From assembly GCF_009183655.1 (NCBI RefSeq), contig NZ_WEIO01000009.1:124001-188000 (forward strand): 64,000 bases of DNA, in the 5' to 3' direction. The notes under the pieces were generated by a model. That model was not told where the DNA came from. It was given only the letters and a program-made list of their open reading frames with translations, and did not search any database. The translations under genes and the position numbers were made by a program. Shown here piece after piece: positions 62,363-64,000 of the stretch (its first letter is position 1; the number at the start of each line of letters is the position of its first letter). This DNA comes from Bacillus aerolatus (GTDB lineage Bacteria; Bacillota; Bacilli; Bacillales; Domibacillaceae).

Positions 62363-62447
62363 TTGTTCGGATAGCGCTCTCTGAAAAAGACAATGGTAAA
62401 ATAAAGAGACGAAATAATTGGTATTGGCTGAAAAGGTGGGGGGCAGA

Positions 62448-63353
62448 ATGGAGCTTCGTCAAATTAAATATTTTATAGAAGTAGCCAAAGAAGAACATGT
62501 CACAGAAGCGGCGCACCGCCTGCATGTAGCACAGTCAGCAGTCAGCCGGCAAATTGCTAAATTGGAAGGTGAACTCGGTGTGGAATTGTTTTTGCGGGAA
62601 GGAAGAAATGTGAAGCTGACTTACGCGGGCAAGATCTTCTTGCAGCATATAGAAACAGCTGTGAACGAAATTGACCGGGCTGTCGCAGCGGTAGAAAACT
62701 ATTTGAATCCGGAAACAGGCAAAATCCGGCTTGGTTTTCCTAATTCCTTGGCGACAAAAACATTGCCGCGTGTCATTTCCGCTTTTCGCAGCCAGTATTC
62801 TGATATCGGCTTTGATTTCCATCAAGGATCGAACAAAGAATTGCGGGAGCTGGTAGAAAAGGGAGATATTGATTTTGCTTTTGTTTCACCAGTACCGGAA
62901 AGTACGCCGGAAATTTCAACTCAAGTCTTTTTTTCTGAAAGCATGAGAGTACTTCTTCCTGACCATCACCGGCTCGCGAAAAAAGAAAAAGTAAACTTGC
63001 GGGAGTTAATGGACGATCAGTTTGTCTTATTCCGGACAGGGTATGATATGAGAAAGCTTGTTATCGAGGCTTGCCGGCAAGTGAATTTTGAACCGCACGT
63101 CGGATTCGAAAGCGAAGACATTTATACGATTAAGGGATTAGTGGAAGCGGGCCTTGGCGTCAGTCTGCTGCCAGAAACATTGTTAATTGATCAGACGCCG
63201 CCTGGAACAGTCAGCCTGCCAGTCGGCGTACCATATGTAACGAGAACAGTTGGCGTGATCCTGACGAAAGTGCGCACTCTGCCGCCTTCGGAAAAATTAT
63301 TTTATGATTTTTTAATTGGCTATTACAACCGCTTAAATCAATTCAGTCTCTAA
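62448..63353 (+). CDS. LysR-family transcriptional regulator, GltC-like
   Basis: 301 residues from ATG 62448 (GGTGGGGGG upstream). N-terminal winged helix MELRQIKYFIEVAKEEHVTEAAHRLHVAQSAVSRQIAKLE (in pieces), then a substrate-binding domain (about 90-300). Over its whole length, e.g. LGFPNSLATKTLPRVISAF, DDQFVLFRTGYDMR, IKGLVEAGLGVSLLPE and RTVGVI, it follows B. subtilis GltC, activator of glutamate synthase gltAB. No gltAB or other divergent target is next to it, so the regulated genes are unknown; the neighbour argF is co-directional. Confidence 0.85.
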   Translation: MELRQIKYFIEVAKEEHVTEAAHRLHVAQSAVSRQIAKLEGELGVELFLREGRNVKLTYAGKIFLQHIETAVNEIDRAVAAVENYLNPETGKIRLGFPNSLATKTLPRVISAFRSQYSDIGFDFHQGSNKELRELVEKGDIDFAFVSPVPESTPEISTQVFFSESMRVLLPDHHRLAKKEKVNLRELMDDQFVLFRTGYDMRKLVIEACRQVNFEPHVGFESEDIYTIKGLVEAGLGVSLLPETLLIDQTPPGTVSLPVGVPYVTRTVGVILTKVRTLPPSEKLFYDFLIGYYNRLNQFSL

Positions 63354-63357
63354 AATG

Positions 63358-63391
63358 GAAAAGCTGTTCCCGCTCTTGGGAACAGCTTTCG
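63358..63391. terminator. Terminator between the LysR gene and the aminopeptidase
   Basis: GAAAAGCTGTTCCC-GCTCTT-GGGAACAGCTTTC, usable from both convergent genes. Confidence 0.85.
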
Positions 63392-63397
63392 TCTGTA

Positions 63398-64000
63398 TTA
63401 AATGCCTTCTGTCCAGTTTCCATTGCGGAAAATCGGCTCACTTTCTCCGTTTTCTTTGATGCCGTCAATGTTCATTTCACTGGAGCCAATCATGAAGTCG
63501 ACGTGAGTAATGCTCGTGTTCAACCCGTTTTGTTCAAGCTCTTCCTGCGACATTTTCTTGCCGCCTTCGATACAGAACGCATAAGCGCTTCCGATCGCTA
63601 AGTGGTTTGACGCATTTTCATCAAACAACGTGTTGTAAAACAAAATGTTGGACTCTGAAATCGGGGACTGATGAGGAACGAGTGCGATCTCACCAAGATA
63701 ATGGGAGCCTTCATCTGTTTCCACCAATTTCTTTAAGACGTCTTCTCCTTCTTTTGCCTGCACGTCAGTGATGCGGCCGTTTTCAAATGTTATTTTAAAT
63801 TCATCGATGATGTTGCCGCCGTAGCTTAGCGGTTTCGTGCTGGAAACGAAGCCGTTCACACCTTTTTTATGAGGAACAGTGAACACTTCTTCTGTCGGCA
63901 TATTAGCCATAAATTCGTGGCCTTGTTCATTGACACTGCCCGCTCCGACCCAAAGATGGCCTTCTGGCAAATCAATCGTCAAATCTGTGCCCGGTGCAGT
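63398..64000 (-). CDS. ampS: M29-family aminopeptidase, partial (N-terminal part outside the window)
   Basis: The last 201 residues are visible; the frame continues past the right edge. Blocks typical of the thermophilic aminopeptidase family M29 (AmpS/PepS): DLTIDLPEGHLWVGAG, ANMPTEEVFTVPHK with the metal Glu, TKPLSYGGNIIDEFKITFENG, ETDEGSHYLGEIALVPHQSPIS, FDENASNHLAIGSAYAFCIEGG (in pieces) and THVDFMIGSSEMNIDG with the His-Asp metal ligands. It is a cytosolic metallo-aminopeptidase with broad specificity. It ends at its own terminator and is convergent with the LysR gene. Confidence 0.92.
   Translation of the reverse strand, partial: TAPGTDLTIDLPEGHLWVGAGSVNEQGHEFMANMPTEEVFTVPHKKGVNGFVSSTKPLSYGGNIIDEFKITFENGRITDVQAKEGEDVLKKLVETDEGSHYLGEIALVPHQSPISESNILFYNTLFDENASNHLAIGSAYAFCIEGGKKMSQEELEQNGLNTSITHVDFMIGSSEMNIDGIKENGESEPIFRNGNWTEGI

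Noticed and set aside
1-64000. tRNA, rRNA, CRISPR, integrase/transposase or prophage genes
   Set aside because: None were recognised on reading either strand; the only mobile-looking item is the hairpin repeat at 538-662.

Overview
The window is a stretch of a low-to-moderate GC Firmicute chromosome. Most products are closest, from memory of the families, to Bacillus subtilis proteins (PutC, YfmL, YfmM, YitJ, MreBH, YkhA, YsnF, MtnU/MtnE, QueF). Together with AGGAGG-type ribosome sites, frequent GTG/TTG starts, SAM-I and cobalamin riboswitches, and promoters of sigma-B type, this points to a member of the Bacillaceae. I cannot name the genus. No tRNA, rRNA, CRISPR array, prophage or intact insertion sequence was seen.

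Layout. 1-2665: proline-use genes on the minus strand: a broken proline dehydrogenase, the P5C dehydrogenase putC and the cut-off putP, with a hairpin-forming repeat inside. 2853-5657: a Tat-exported PhoX-type phosphatase followed by tatA and tatC. 5748-10838: uvsE, glnS (uncommon in this family), recQ and a tiny lipoprotein. 10872-11180: an exact-consensus promoter and a terminator enclose what looks like an unassigned structured RNA. 11191-16450: stress-type genes with sigma-B-like promoters, mpg, an EamA exporter and a secreted phosphodiesterase. 16620-26485: yfmL, a Dph6-like enzyme, yfmM, a CNNM/CorC protein, a large membrane protein and topB. 26636-31252: sulfur metabolism (metA, mtnU, mtnE), then a SAM riboswitch in front of a degenerate methyltransferase, and an AAC(3)-like acetyltransferase. 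31409-34291: pabB-pabA-pabC. 34338-36550: two more general stress proteins and rraA. 36651-39374: bioY and bioDA around a BirA-type operator.

39842-50604 is the centrepiece: a cobalamin riboswitch followed by 13 tightly packed, mostly overlapping genes: btuF, btuC, btuD-cbiZ, cbiB, cobD, cobU, a shortened cobQ, cobS, cobC, a second cobU-like gene, pduO, a CblT-like ECF component and a CblS-like kinase. They read as a salvage pathway: import corrinoids, cut incomplete or foreign ones back to cobyric acid (CbiZ), reattach the aminopropanol arm (CobD, CbiB), and add an alpha-ribazole that is probably itself salvaged (CblT/CblS). No corrin-ring genes and no cobT are present here. A consumer of the product, the B12-dependent methionine synthase metH, lies at 53692-57141 behind yitJ and a second SAM riboswitch.

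The right end holds a beta carbonic anhydrase, a thioredoxin-like protein, queF plus a decayed queF copy, a cold-shock gene, mreBH, ykhA, argF, a GltC-like LysR regulator and a cut-off M29 aminopeptidase.

Three loci show gene decay or reduction: proline dehydrogenase, the queF copy, and cobQ, which has lost its glutaminase domain yet stays in frame. Five to six promoters of sigma-B type, mostly with exactly 13 bases between the two boxes, tie the scattered stress genes together.
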